A DNA stretch of 14,843 nucleotides from NCBI GenBank assembly GCA_049511415.1, contig JBEKYC010000109.1, forward strand, positions 1 through 14,843, given 5' to 3'. Position 1 is the first letter of the stretch. The number at the start of each line of letters is the position of its first letter. Under the pieces are notes generated by a model that worked only from the letters and a program-made list of their open reading frames with translations, was not told where the DNA came from and made no database searches. Below are positions 7,674-14,843 of this stretch, piece after piece. A program made the translations under genes and the position numbers. The DNA comes from Bog-159 sp049511415 (GTDB lineage Bacteria; Acidobacteriota; Terriglobia; Bryobacterales; Bryobacteraceae).

Positions 7674-9843
7674 TCTGAAACACCACTCCGGTGTCTGCCG
7701 CGCCACCAAAGGCCGTAGTTCCGTATAAGTTGCCGGCGGAGTCCCGAATCAAACCTGTTTGCGGACTGCTGCCGTCGGCCTTTCCGGTGAAGTTATAGAG
7801 GACAGTCTCCTGGCCTGTTGGATCGAGCATGTACACGACGCCCGCGCCTACCGAGCCGCCATCGCTGGCAGTCCCATACAGATTCCCGGATGAGTCGAGA
7901 ATCACGCCCCCATAAGGCCAGCCGCCATCAGCGCCGCCCGTGAAGGTGTGCAGGATTGTGGTGTGACCGGCCGGGTCGATCTTATAAACTTCGCCGTAGT
8001 TCGCAGTGCCGCTAAAGCCCGTGGTTCCGTAGAGGTTTCCTTCGGCATCGCGGACCACGCCGCTGGTTGGAGAAGCGCCGTCATCGCCGAAGCTGTGCAG
8101 GACGGTTTCATGGCCGGATGCGTCGATCTTAAATACCGCGCCCGCGTCCGCCGTGCCTCCATGCTGAGTTGCTCCGTATAGATTGCCGGCAGAGTCGCGG
8201 ATGACTCCACTTAGCGGACTACCAGCATCCGGCCTGCCTTGAAAGCTATAAATCACACTCTCCGTGCCGGCCGCGCTCAGCTCAAATACTACGCCCCAAT
8301 CCGCGGCGCCGCCATTATATGTGGTCCCGTAAAGATTGCCGGCCGCACCGCCTATTAGTGCTCCACCGGGGCCCTCACCATCGATTGAATTTAAGAACTG
8401 GTACAGCACGGTCTGCTGGCCCGCCGGATCCAGTTTGTAAACAACGCCTTTGGCTTGCCCGCCGCTGTGCGCCGTGCCGTAGAGATTGCCCAACGGGTCG
8501 CGGATCACACCCTGCGGGAAGCCGCCGCCAATTCCTCCTCCGAACGTAAAGAGCACCGTTTCATTGCCGCCGCTGTCCAGTTCGTAAACGATGCCGTCAC
8601 CGAATATACCGCCGCCGCCGGTGGTGCCGTAGAGGTTGCCGGCCGAGTCTTGGATCACGCCTGACGACGGGTTCATCCCATCGGTTGGCGCCGGAAAAGT
8701 GTAGAGGACGGTCTCATCCCCGGCCGGATCCAGCTTATACACGACGCCGCCTGCCGGGCCGCCGAAAGCAGTGGTCCCGTAGAGGTTGCCGGCTGGGTCA
8801 CGAATCACTCCGGCATAGAGTTCGATACCGTCCGATCCTGAGAATTGATGCACCACTCTGGCATGGCCGGCGGTGTCCAACTCATACACGACGGCCCCGT
8901 GGTAACCCCAAGCCGTTGTGCCGTAAAGATTGCCTTGCGAATCCAGGATAACCCCGGCGACCGGCTGGCCGTAATTTACAAAATTGTATAAGACGGTTTC
9001 ATTGCCCGAACTATCGAGCTTATACACTACACCTACGTCCGATGGACCACCCCAGTAAGTGGTACCGTACAAGTTACCCGCCGAATCCAGAATAACTCCA
9101 GATTGCGGCCATCCCCCGTCCGCTGAGCCGGTAAAAGTGTATAGGACGGTCTCCTGCCCGGCGGGATTCAACTTATAGACCAGACCATAACCGGCATAGC
9201 CGTATCCGGAGCCGCCATAGCGAGTGGTGCCGTAAAGGTTGCCGGCGGAGTCGAGTATTACGCCCGAGTAAGGATTGCCTCCATCGGCGTGGTCCGTGAA
9301 ACTGAACAACACGGTAAGCTGGCCGGCCGGATCCAGTTTGTAGACGACGCCTTCGGCGCCTGGTCCACCCATATAAGTGGTTCCATAGAGATTCCCTTCG
9401 GCGTCGCGCGCAAGCCCTGCGTAGGGCAGGAAGCCATCCAACCCCGTAAAGCTGTGTAGCACCGTCTCATGGCCGGTGGCATCCACCTTGTAAACTGTCC
9501 CCAGGTTCGACGCGCCGCCACCAGTGGTCGTGCCATACAGGTTGCCTTCCGCATCGAGAATTACGCCGGAATATGGACCGCCTCCGTCGGCTCCGCCGGT
9601 GAAATTGTACAGCACGGTCTGTTGGCCGTTAGGGTCCAGTTTGTACACGACGCCTGCGTTAGCCGTTCCGCCAGCGCCAGTGGTTCCGTAAAGATTACCG
9701 GCGGCGTCGGCGGTTACGCCTCCATAGGGGTTGACGCCTCTCGGCGGACAGGCGAAGTTATGCAGGACGATTTCGCCGGCTGGTAATGGCTTCGGCATGA
9801 TTGCGGCGGCGGCTAATACAAATAGGACAGCGGCGTGTTTCAT
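7663..9843 (-). CDS. Secreted GloVer-repeat protein (TIGR03803 type)
   Basis: A 726-residue protein consisting of a signal peptide followed by tandem repeats. Residues 1-22 have a hydrophobic core and a likely cleavage site after LPA. The rest holds 14 copies of a unit averaging ~50 residues, with core GNLYGTT, then GVVYKLDPAG, ETVLYNFTGG and DSAGNLYG. This is the GloVer repeat family (TIGR03803), usually predicted to form a beta-rich, perhaps propeller-like, extracellular structure of unknown function. The first NLYG is at residue 50 and the last near 705. The protein ends in FQITP just after the last repeat, without any sorting or anchor domain, so it is probably released or periplasmic. 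The gene lies 69 bases downstream of the GH13 gene on the same strand and may share its transcript. A surface or matrix role is plausible but unproven. Confidence 0.9.
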   Translation of the reverse strand: MKHAAVLFVLAAAAIMPKPLPAGEIVLHNFACPPRGVNPYGGVTADAAGNLYGTTGAGGTANAGVVYKLDPNGQQTVLYNFTGGADGGGPYSGVILDAEGNLYGTTTGGGASNLGTVYKVDATGHETVLHSFTGLDGFLPYAGLARDAEGNLYGTTYMGGPGAEGVVYKLDPAGQLTVLFSFTDHADGGNPYSGVILDSAGNLYGTTRYGGSGYGYAGYGLVYKLNPAGQETVLYTFTGSADGGWPQSGVILDSAGNLYGTTYWGGPSDVGVVYKLDSSGNETVLYNFVNYGQPVAGVILDSQGNLYGTTAWGYHGAVVYELDTAGHARVVHQFSGSDGIELYAGVIRDPAGNLYGTTAFGGPAGGVVYKLDPAGDETVLYTFPAPTDGMNPSSGVIQDSAGNLYGTTGGGGIFGDGIVYELDSGGNETVLFTFGGGIGGGFPQGVIRDPLGNLYGTAHSGGQAKGVVYKLDPAGQQTVLYQFLNSIDGEGPGGALIGGAAGNLYGTTYNGGAADWGVVFELSAAGTESVIYSFQGRPDAGSPLSGVIRDSAGNLYGATQHGGTADAGAVFKIDASGHETVLHSFGDDGASPTSGVVRDAEGNLYGTTGFSGTANYGEVYKIDPAGHTTILHTFTGGADGGWPYGGVILDSSGNLYGTASDGGSVGAGVVYMLDPTGQETVLYNFTGKADGSSPQTGLIRDSAGNLYGTTAFGGAADTGVVFQITP
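7666..9740 (-). repeat. 14 tandem coding repeats of ~150 bases (GloVer units)
   Basis: At the DNA level the gene is a row of diverged ~150-base units. On the + strand each is recognisable by a pattern such as CCGTAGAGGTTGCCGGC (for example near 8629 and 8778), followed by a GTCGCGGATCAC-type segment. The units differ in length and at many third codon positions. This points to old duplications under coding constraint rather than recent expansion. Confidence 0.85.
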
Positions 9844-9912
9844 GGATTTCGCACGATTCTAGCAGGTCCGGGGTTAACCGGGCGTTGTTTTCGCGAAATT
9901 GCAGTACTAGTG
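9844..9912 (-). promoter_or_regulatory. Gap before the GloVer gene with a TAGAAT box close to the start
   Basis: On the - strand a TAGAAT (9856-9861) ends 12 bases before the ATG. If used as a -10 box, the transcript would begin about 6 bases before the start codon, and no Shine-Dalgarno sequence is present. No convincing -35 lies at 16-18 bases. Two palindromes, GGTTAACC (9872-9879) and TTTCGCGAAA (9889-9898), lie just upstream and could bind a regulator. No T-rich terminator follows the GH13 gene, so co-transcription is equally possible. Confidence 0.3.
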
Positions 9913-12900
9913 CTAATGCAACGTCACGGTTCCGGACAGGAGCAGCGAGTTGGCGACTATGATCGTCGGGCCGGTCGATGCGGTGGCGCCGGAATAGAGC
10001 ACTTCGGTGGCCGGGAAGTAGAGCGTGCCGTTCAGTTGGGCTGTGCTACTGGGCAGCAGCGTGTTCCGCAGGATCGAACTGATGGTGCGGTCCTCAAAGA
10101 ACAGCACGCCGGCGAGCGGTCCGGTGGATGGGGCGGACAGATTGACGCCGGTGGTGATGGTGACGGGGCCGTAGGGGTGTCCGTTGCTGGTGATGTAGAA
10201 CGTCACGCCCGTGCCGGTGGCGGAGCCGGTGAGGATGCTTAATCCGCCGCCGTTTACGATGTATACGCCGGGGTTGAAGGTGGCGGTCCCGGCCAGGATA
10301 GTGATGCCGCCGCAGTACACGCCGGGGTTCAGAGTGGCGGTTCCCTTAGTTAGCCGGTAATTCGTGTAGTTACAGCCCGAGTAAGTGGGAGCCGACAGAG
10401 TGGCCAGCGGATCGGGACGCGGCGTTACTCCGGTTACGGGAGTAGGAGTGATGGCGCCAGATGGGGCGCTGACACCGCCCGTCACATCGACGGCATTGGC
10501 GGTCACCTTAGCCTTGGCTTTCACTTCCATGGCTTGCGCAGAACTGGAATTCACGACGATCTCGCCATTGGCGGTGACGTCTGCTGCGTTGCTGACGGTC
10601 AGCGCGCCACTACCGGAGGGCGCCAGGGCGTGCACACGAGCTTCGTCTACTTTGATGGTTACGGATCCGGCGTTGGTTAGGCCCGCCACGCTGGTGGCTG
10701 AGCAGGTGAGTGTCGTGCCGGCGGTGTAGGTGGAAAGCGTGGCCGGGCCGCAGCCGGTAGAAGAAGCGACGCCCGAATACGATTCCGTGACGGTCCAGGC
10801 GACGGTCACGTTGCTGACATACCAGCCGTTGGCGCCCGAGGCACCGGTCACCGTGGGAACGATCGCCGGGATCGTGTTATCCACGTTAATGGTCAGCATG
10901 TGCGCCGTTTCGATGTTACCGGCGTTGTCGGTGGCGAAGTAAGTCAGAGTGGTGGCGCCGTTTGCGGAAATAGTGACGGCGGCGGCCGATCCCGGCACTG
11001 TGGAAGATCCGCTCTGCGCACCGCCCAGGGAATATTGAATCTGCGCGACACCGGATCCGCCCGTGTCAGTAGCAGCCAGATTGATGGTGACCGCAGCACT
11101 GTACCAGCCAGCGCCGTTGGGAGTGGCGGTGGGCGTGGCAATCGTGGCCGGAGGAGTCAGATCGATATTCACCGATTCGGTGTATTGCTGGCTGATGTTG
11201 CCGGCGTTGTCGAGGACGCGCACGCCCACGGTATGCGATCCCTGGCCGTTGACAGCGGCCAGCGCGGATGCGGATGCCACGGTGGTCACCGCGCCGCCAT
11301 CCACCCAATAGAGAATCTGGCTGACACCGCTGTTGGTATCAGTGGCCGTGATGTTTACCGAGACGGGGGACGCGTTGTTCCAGCCTGTGTTGCCGGCTGG
11401 AGGCGAAAGGGTGAGCACCGCGGTGGGCGGCGTGAGATCGGGGGAGGCGGGGGATGGCAGGAGGAGCACGCCGCTTAGGGCATTCAAGGTGAGCGTGATG
11501 TTGCCACCGGAGACGGTATAAGTTGCGCCACCTATAGCATCCTGTAAGACCGTGCCATCGGAATAATAAGCACCTACTGGAATGACGGGCGTGTTAGCGG
11601 CCGAACCATTGTTCAGGGCCACGACGGCTGTCTCGCTGGGCGTGGTGCGGGCGAAGGCGTAGCTATTGGCGGCGGTGGAGGGCTGCTGGGTATCGCCGGT
11701 TAGCAAAGTGGCGAACGTGCCGGCAGTGAGGGAAGCGTGCTGTTTGCGTAAGTGGCTCAGGGCTGTGTAGTAGGCCATGACGTTCTGATCCGGCGGGCCG
11801 TAGACGGTGGGATCGCCGGCCTGATCGGTCCAGGGATAGGGCGCGCGGCAGTAGGGGTCGCCCACCGGGCCGTTGGATCCGCTATATAAGGATGGCGCGT
11901 TGATGGCCACTTCGTCGCCGTAGAACACAGTGGGCGCGCCGATGTAGGTGAATTGGAACAGCGCGGCGAGCTCCAAACGCTGCTTGGCCTGCACCAGGCC
12001 GTTGTCGCCCAGTTCGGTCATGACATAGAGGGCGCGATTGGTATCATGCGAATCGATCAGGTCGAGCATGGCGGCGGTGGCTTGCGGGGGATAGTCGTCG
12101 CGGATGGCGCGGTTGGCGGTGTCGAACTGGCTGGGAGTCAGCGGGATGATGGAATCGTTGCCGTTGTCGTTGTCATCGACCCAGTTATAGGGCCAGCGAA
12201 CGAATCCGGTCACATTGCGGCGAAAACGGTAATTCATCGTCGAATCCATCTGATCGCCTGCGAGCCACTGGCTAGCGTTGGGCCAGATCTCGCCGATCAG
12301 GGGGCCGTTGGCGTTGTAGCTTTTGGCGTAAGGGCGGAGCGCGTGCCAATAGGGACTGGGGATATTGGGCGCGCTGTCGAAGCGCCAGCCGGCAGCGCCC
12401 GCGGTGTACCAATGCAGCAGCACATTGTCGGGCGTGCCGCTATAGAAGAACTGCTGCACGGAGGACTGAGTGGTGTCGAGCAGGGGCAGACTGGTGAATC
12501 CGTCCCAACCGTTATAGTCAGTGGTGGCACACGGCACGTTGCTATCGAGGAATTGGAACCAGATGCGCCATTGGGAACTTAGCGACTGACAGGCACCCAC
12601 GGTGGAGAACTTATTGTACTCGTTGAAATAGGTGCTGTCGGAGGAAGCGTCTTCGAAGGTTCCATCGAAGATGGCGCGCATGCCGCGCTGATTCATGGCT
12701 GTGAGTAAAGACGTGAGGGCGCTATCGCCGCCGACACCCGGGTCGATGTTCAGAAAGTCGTCGGTGTCGTAGCGGTGGTTGGAGTCGCCGTAGAAGATGG
12801 GGTTCAGGTAGAGGGTATCGAAACCCAAGCCTTGGATATAGTCCAACTGGTTTTGGATGCCGAGGAGGTCGCCACCATAGAAGATACTGCCGAAGTTGTT

Positions 12901-14253
12901 ATAGCAGGCAAGGTTGGGATTGTTGGGATCGCAGAGCAGGGTGTTCCAGGGAGTTACGGCGATGTTACTGCTGGGCGGCGCGCCGTAGAAGGAGGGACAG
13001 CCGGCGACGCTATTCGGCACGCAATATTGATCGAGCGGATTACCCTGGCGGAAGCGGTCCGGGAAGATGTGATAGACGTTGGCCACGGCCATCCAGGCGG
13101 GGGTTTGGAAAGCCGGATCAAAGGCTGTGATCTGGAAGGAATCAAACGGCTCGGTGGCCGAGGCCACGCCGGTGCCGTCCTTATTCAGGTTGTCGTAATC
13201 ATCGATATAGTCGTCGCTGTACCAGGCGCTACCGGAGCCGTTGAAGATTTCGAACTTGTAATAGACGATGGTGGGCGTGGTGGGGGTGGTGTAGTCGATG
13301 GTGTAGTAGTCGTAGAGGGTGCTGCCGACGGTTTGGGTCTGATAGAAGGCCATGGGCGAATCGAACGGGCCGGTGGTGTTGCCGGAAGCGGTGTCGAGCA
13401 GGTAGACGCGCAGATTGACTCCGGTAGCGCCGAGGTGGGCGGTTTGCAGACGGAGGGTGACGGTCGTGCCGGCCGGTACGGCGCCTTCCTGGCTGCGGTA
13501 ATAAGACAGGAAGGTATTGTGATAGAGCGCGGTGTAACTGACGGAACTATCCGAGTTTTCGGTGGAGAAGGGCGGGGTGCTGGCGCCATTGGCCGTGCTG
13601 TTGACCGCGAAGTATTGGGTATAGGTGGCCGAGGTTCCGATGTTGGCTCCGCCGTTATCGTTGGGAACCTGTCCATAGACGTAGCCGGTGCTGGAAGTGA
13701 GATAGCCGAAGAAGAGGAAGGATGAGGGGATGCCGCCGCCGGTAATCGCGCTCCAGGGAATGGCGAATTCGCGGACGTTGCCGTTGCTGTTATCGGCATA
13801 AGTGCCGTAATTGGAAGTTTGATTGCCCCAGCCGCCGCTGCCGTTGGAGTTGCGATATTCGTTGTAGCCATCCTTAAAATAGGTGACAAATTGGGCGCGG
13901 AACGGGAGGGAGGCAAAATCCGTGCCGTCGTAGTTGAAGCCGGCCAGGCTGCCGTTGGCATTGGTTCCGCTACCGGGCGGATTCAGGGGATTCGAATCGA
14001 TATAAATGACGGCGGCTTCGCTGAGGTTGGCATTGGCGATGCCGACGTAGAGATTGGTGGCGTCCCAGGTCATGTACCAGGTTTGGGCGGAGCTGGTGGA
14101 AATCTGGTTGGTGGCGTTGGCGGTATTTCCATATTCGCCGGGCTCGATAATGCCGTCAATTACCGGGGTGGCGTATTGGGCATGCAAAGGATTCCAGGCG
14201 GCGAGTAAAACAAAAAGCGCCAATAGGGCGCGGCGCAACGTGGCGCGGATCAT
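9913..14253 (-). CDS. Secreted multidomain GH13 alpha-glucan hydrolase (neopullulanase/cyclomaltodextrinase-like) with TadG-like tail
   Basis: A 1446-residue exported enzyme. Regions (approximate): signal peptide 1-25 (cleavage after LHA); CBM9-like beta-sandwich 28-215 (PVIDGIIEPGEYG, TWYMTWDATNLYVGI); CBM34-like domain 236-372; GH13 barrel 385-860 with its C domain to ~935; three Ig/OmpL47-like modules 938-1200 (two starting DLTPP, the third DNTIP); beta-rich tail 1200-1446 with GVYCGGITI and FNPGVYIVNGGGL, resembling TadG-type pilus-associated proteins. Catalytic residues are nucleophile D626 (GWRFDSAPN), acid/base E655 (GEIWPNA) and stabiliser D737 (SHDTNR). NHRYDT is at 492-497. Region I reads FDGTFEDA around D530, lacking the usual Asn-His pair. 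Likely hydrolysis of alpha-1,4 bonds in starch, pullulan or related glucans outside the cell. The start is certain: AGGAGG lies 8 bases before the ATG. Confidence 0.9.
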   Translation of the reverse strand: MIRATLRRALLALFVLLAAWNPLHAQYATPVIDGIIEPGEYGNTANATNQISTSSAQTWYMTWDATNLYVGIANANLSEAAVIYIDSNPLNPPGSGTNANGSLAGFNYDGTDFASLPFRAQFVTYFKDGYNEYRNSNGSGGWGNQTSNYGTYADNSNGNVREFAIPWSAITGGGIPSSFLFFGYLTSSTGYVYGQVPNDNGGANIGTSATYTQYFAVNSTANGASTPPFSTENSDSSVSYTALYHNTFLSYYRSQEGAVPAGTTVTLRLQTAHLGATGVNLRVYLLDTASGNTTGPFDSPMAFYQTQTVGSTLYDYYTIDYTTPTTPTIVYYKFEIFNGSGSAWYSDDYIDDYDNLNKDGTGVASATEPFDSFQITAFDPAFQTPAWMAVANVYHIFPDRFRQGNPLDQYCVPNSVAGCPSFYGAPPSSNIAVTPWNTLLCDPNNPNLACYNNFGSIFYGGDLLGIQNQLDYIQGLGFDTLYLNPIFYGDSNHRYDTDDFLNIDPGVGGDSALTSLLTAMNQRGMRAIFDGTFEDASSDSTYFNEYNKFSTVGACQSLSSQWRIWFQFLDSNVPCATTDYNGWDGFTSLPLLDTTQSSVQQFFYSGTPDNVLLHWYTAGAAGWRFDSAPNIPSPYWHALRPYAKSYNANGPLIGEIWPNASQWLAGDQMDSTMNYRFRRNVTGFVRWPYNWVDDNDNGNDSIIPLTPSQFDTANRAIRDDYPPQATAAMLDLIDSHDTNRALYVMTELGDNGLVQAKQRLELAALFQFTYIGAPTVFYGDEVAINAPSLYSGSNGPVGDPYCRAPYPWTDQAGDPTVYGPPDQNVMAYYTALSHLRKQHASLTAGTFATLLTGDTQQPSTAANSYAFARTTPSETAVVALNNGSAANTPVIPVGAYYSDGTVLQDAIGGATYTVSGGNITLTLNALSGVLLLPSPASPDLTPPTAVLTLSPPAGNTGWNNASPVSVNITATDTNSGVSQILYWVDGGAVTTVASASALAAVNGQGSHTVGVRVLDNAGNISQQYTESVNIDLTPPATIATPTATPNGAGWYSAAVTINLAATDTGGSGVAQIQYSLGGAQSGSSTVPGSAAAVTISANGATTLTYFATDNAGNIETAHMLTINVDNTIPAIVPTVTGASGANGWYVSNVTVAWTVTESYSGVASSTGCGPATLSTYTAGTTLTCSATSVAGLTNAGSVTIKVDEARVHALAPSGSGALTVSNAADVTANGEIVVNSSSAQAMEVKAKAKVTANAVDVTGGVSAPSGAITPTPVTGVTPRPDPLATLSAPTYSGCNYTNYRLTKGTATLNPGVYCGGITILAGTATFNPGVYIVNGGGLSILTGSATGTGVTFYITSNGHPYGPVTITTGVNLSAPSTGPLAGVLFFEDRTISSILRNTLLPSSTAQLNGTLYFPATEVLYSGATASTGPTIIVANSLLLSGTVTLH

Positions 14254-14261
14254 GGTGGGGC

Positions 14262-14267
14262 CCTCCT
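14262..14267 (-). promoter_or_regulatory. Ribosome binding site of the GH13 gene
   Basis: A perfect AGGAGG on the - strand, 8 bases before the ATG at 14253. This is the strongest Shine-Dalgarno sequence in the window and fixes the start; it also suggests efficient translation. Confidence 0.9.
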
Positions 14268-14278
14268 ACTTCTCAGGC

Positions 14279-14284
14279 ATTATA
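14279..14284 (-). promoter_or_regulatory. Candidate -10 box of the GH13 promoter
   Basis: A perfect TATAAT on the - strand, preceded directly by TG, lies 25 bases before the start codon. It would give a leader of about 19 bases that contains the AGGAGG. No good -35 box is found 16-18 bases upstream (ACCATG or CCATGC there), so the promoter may depend on an activator. The repeated TTGTGC elements farther upstream are candidates for such a site. Confidence 0.5.
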
Positions 14285-14351
14285 CATGCGGTGGGGCGGA
14301 CGCATGGTACGGAACGTTACAATTCGGGATAGGACGAATAAAGGGCGAAAC

Positions 14352-14412
14352 TTGTGCAGAATTGTGCATGAAGTGCACAGTTTTTCGGAGAGAATGGCTT
14401 TGAAAAAGCGAA
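14352..14412. repeat. TTGTGC element, copy A (proximal to the GH13 gene)
   Basis: Starts TTGTGCAGAATTGTGC, identical to copy B over 16 bases. It then has GCACAG after a 7-base gap, a T-run, and a shared TTTGAAA/AGC ending. The half-sites lie at 14352-14357 and 14362-14367 (direct) and 14375-14380 (inverted). The inner part forms a perfect TGTGCA-N5-TGCACA inverted repeat. Copy A lies about 100-160 bases before the GH13 start codon. Confidence 0.75.
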
Positions 14413-14505
14413 CCCATTTGGGCACCTCGCGACGCGACTTGGCGGGCAGGCGCGGGGATGCGCGGAAGCTTATCAAACTCCTCAGTGGCGAAGAATCGGC
14501 GAATT

Positions 14506-14565
14506 TTGTGCAGAATTGTGCGTGGTTTGCACAATTTTTTCGAAAACATAGTTTGAAAGAGCAAA
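14506..14565. repeat. TTGTGC element, copy B (distal)
   Basis: Same layout as copy A, 154 bases away: TTGTGC at 14506-14511 and 14516-14521, then inverted GCACAA at 14529-14534. The core is a perfect 8-base inverted repeat, AATTGTGC-N7-GCACAATT (14514-14536). It is followed by a T-run and the TTTGAAAGAGC ending. The gap sequences differ between copies while the half-sites are kept. Confidence 0.75.
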
Positions 14566-14702
14566 GCCGCGATCCCGGCGGATGGTGAACTCAACTGCGC
14601 TATTGGCACCGGGCTAACGGTAGCATGGCGATTTGCGGCGGCGATGCCTGCCAGACATGGGGCGGCTTTGTTTTCTAAGAGTTGGAATATTTGCGAGGAG
14701 TG

Positions 14703-14843
14703 TCACCCGAACATTTGGTCATAGGTGCGGCGGAAGAAGGTGTCGGTCATGCCGGCGATGTAGTCGCAGACGACGCGGTGGGCGGGTTCGGCCGAGATGA
14801 GATCCCGGTAGGAGAGAGGCAGGGTATCCGGGTTTTGGACGAA
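14703..14843 (-). CDS. dgt: dGTP triphosphohydrolase (dGTPase), C-terminal end
   Basis: The last 46 codons and TGA stop of a gene entering from the right edge. The peptide contains RVVCDYIAGMTDTFF followed by a tyrosine and a C-terminal MFG, the typical end of deoxyguanosinetriphosphate triphosphohydrolase-like proteins. These are HD-domain metalloenzymes that hydrolyse dGTP, and often other dNTPs, to the nucleoside and triphosphate. The catalytic HD motif lies outside the window, so activity cannot be judged. The gene runs in the same direction as the GH13 gene, but 449 bases and a separate promoter lie between them, so they are probably not one operon. Confidence 0.85.
   Translation of the reverse strand, partial: FVQNPDTLPLSYRDLISAEPAHRVVCDYIAGMTDTFFRRTYDQMFG

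Larger units (their letters stand above)
14268..14702. other. 435-base intergenic region between dgt and the GH13 gene
   Basis: No gene is supported on either strand. The short open frames here overlap each other and the repeats and match no family known to me. The region holds the GH13 promoter and two copies of a ~60-base repeat. No T-tailed hairpin ending the dgt transcript is visible. Confidence 0.6.

Noticed and set aside
7666..9740. Regular ~150-base repeats that could suggest a CRISPR array or satellite
   Set aside because: The repeats are in frame, diverged, and encode the GloVer protein repeat; there are no short identical repeats with unique spacers.
12775..13725. A 316-residue open frame antisense to the GH13 gene, rich in Gly/Val/Ile
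   Set aside because: It mirrors the Asn/Thr/Tyr-rich glucanase sequence, has no ribosome binding site or family resemblance, and lies fully inside a well-supported gene.
14273..14609. Short open frames in the region upstream of the GH13 gene that share a similar peptide (KLC..TILHK)
   Set aside because: The peptide similarity follows from the DNA repeat. The frames differ, have no ribosome binding sites, and overlap the promoter region.

Overview
The window looks like a GC-rich chromosomal segment of an acidobacterium, most like the Solibacter/Bryobacterales group. This is an inference from gene content: a split AtuA pair, a secreted GloVer-repeat (TIGR03803) protein and a large secreted multidomain glucanase. 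No rRNA, tRNA, CRISPR array or transposase gene is visible.

Region 1 (1-2098, +) is the end of a tightly packed catabolic operon. It holds the 3' part of an AtuA-family (DUF1446) gene, a separate small AtuA-like C-terminal gene joined by an ATGA overlap, and an enoyl-CoA hydratase gene that overlaps the small gene by 23 bases. The context suggests degradation of an acyl-CoA such as a branched or terpenoid acid, possibly with a carboxylase upstream of the window.

Region 2 (2099-5830, +) is a complete smc gene (chromosome condensation ATPase) with its own likely promoter and a TTG start.

Region 3 (5831-7678, +) is accessory DNA inserted behind smc. An FRG-domain gene is bracketed by two copies of the last ~75 bases of smc: the real end at 5752-5830 and a diverged but still in-frame copy at 7003-7075. 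Eleven bases after the second copy begins a two-gene unit, DUF6883 followed by DUF4926, joined by an ATGA overlap. The DUF6883 gene has an in-frame TGA at codon 77, with recognisable family sequence continuing in the same frame. The DUF4926 gene appears to change frame near its end. The layout suggests repeated insertion at the 3' end of smc, with the older cargo decaying.

Region 4 (7663-14253, -) holds two secreted-protein genes read leftwards. The first is a 1446-residue GH13 alpha-glucan hydrolase with an N-terminal beta-sandwich module, a CBM34-like domain, Ig/OmpL47-like modules and a TadG-like beta-rich tail. Downstream of it lies a 726-residue protein with 14 GloVer repeats. The glucanase gene has a perfect AGGAGG and a TATAAT box. 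Farther upstream lie two copies of a ~60-base element built from TTGTGC half-sites.

Region 5 (14703-14843, -) is the C-terminal end of a dGTP triphosphohydrolase gene that runs off the window.
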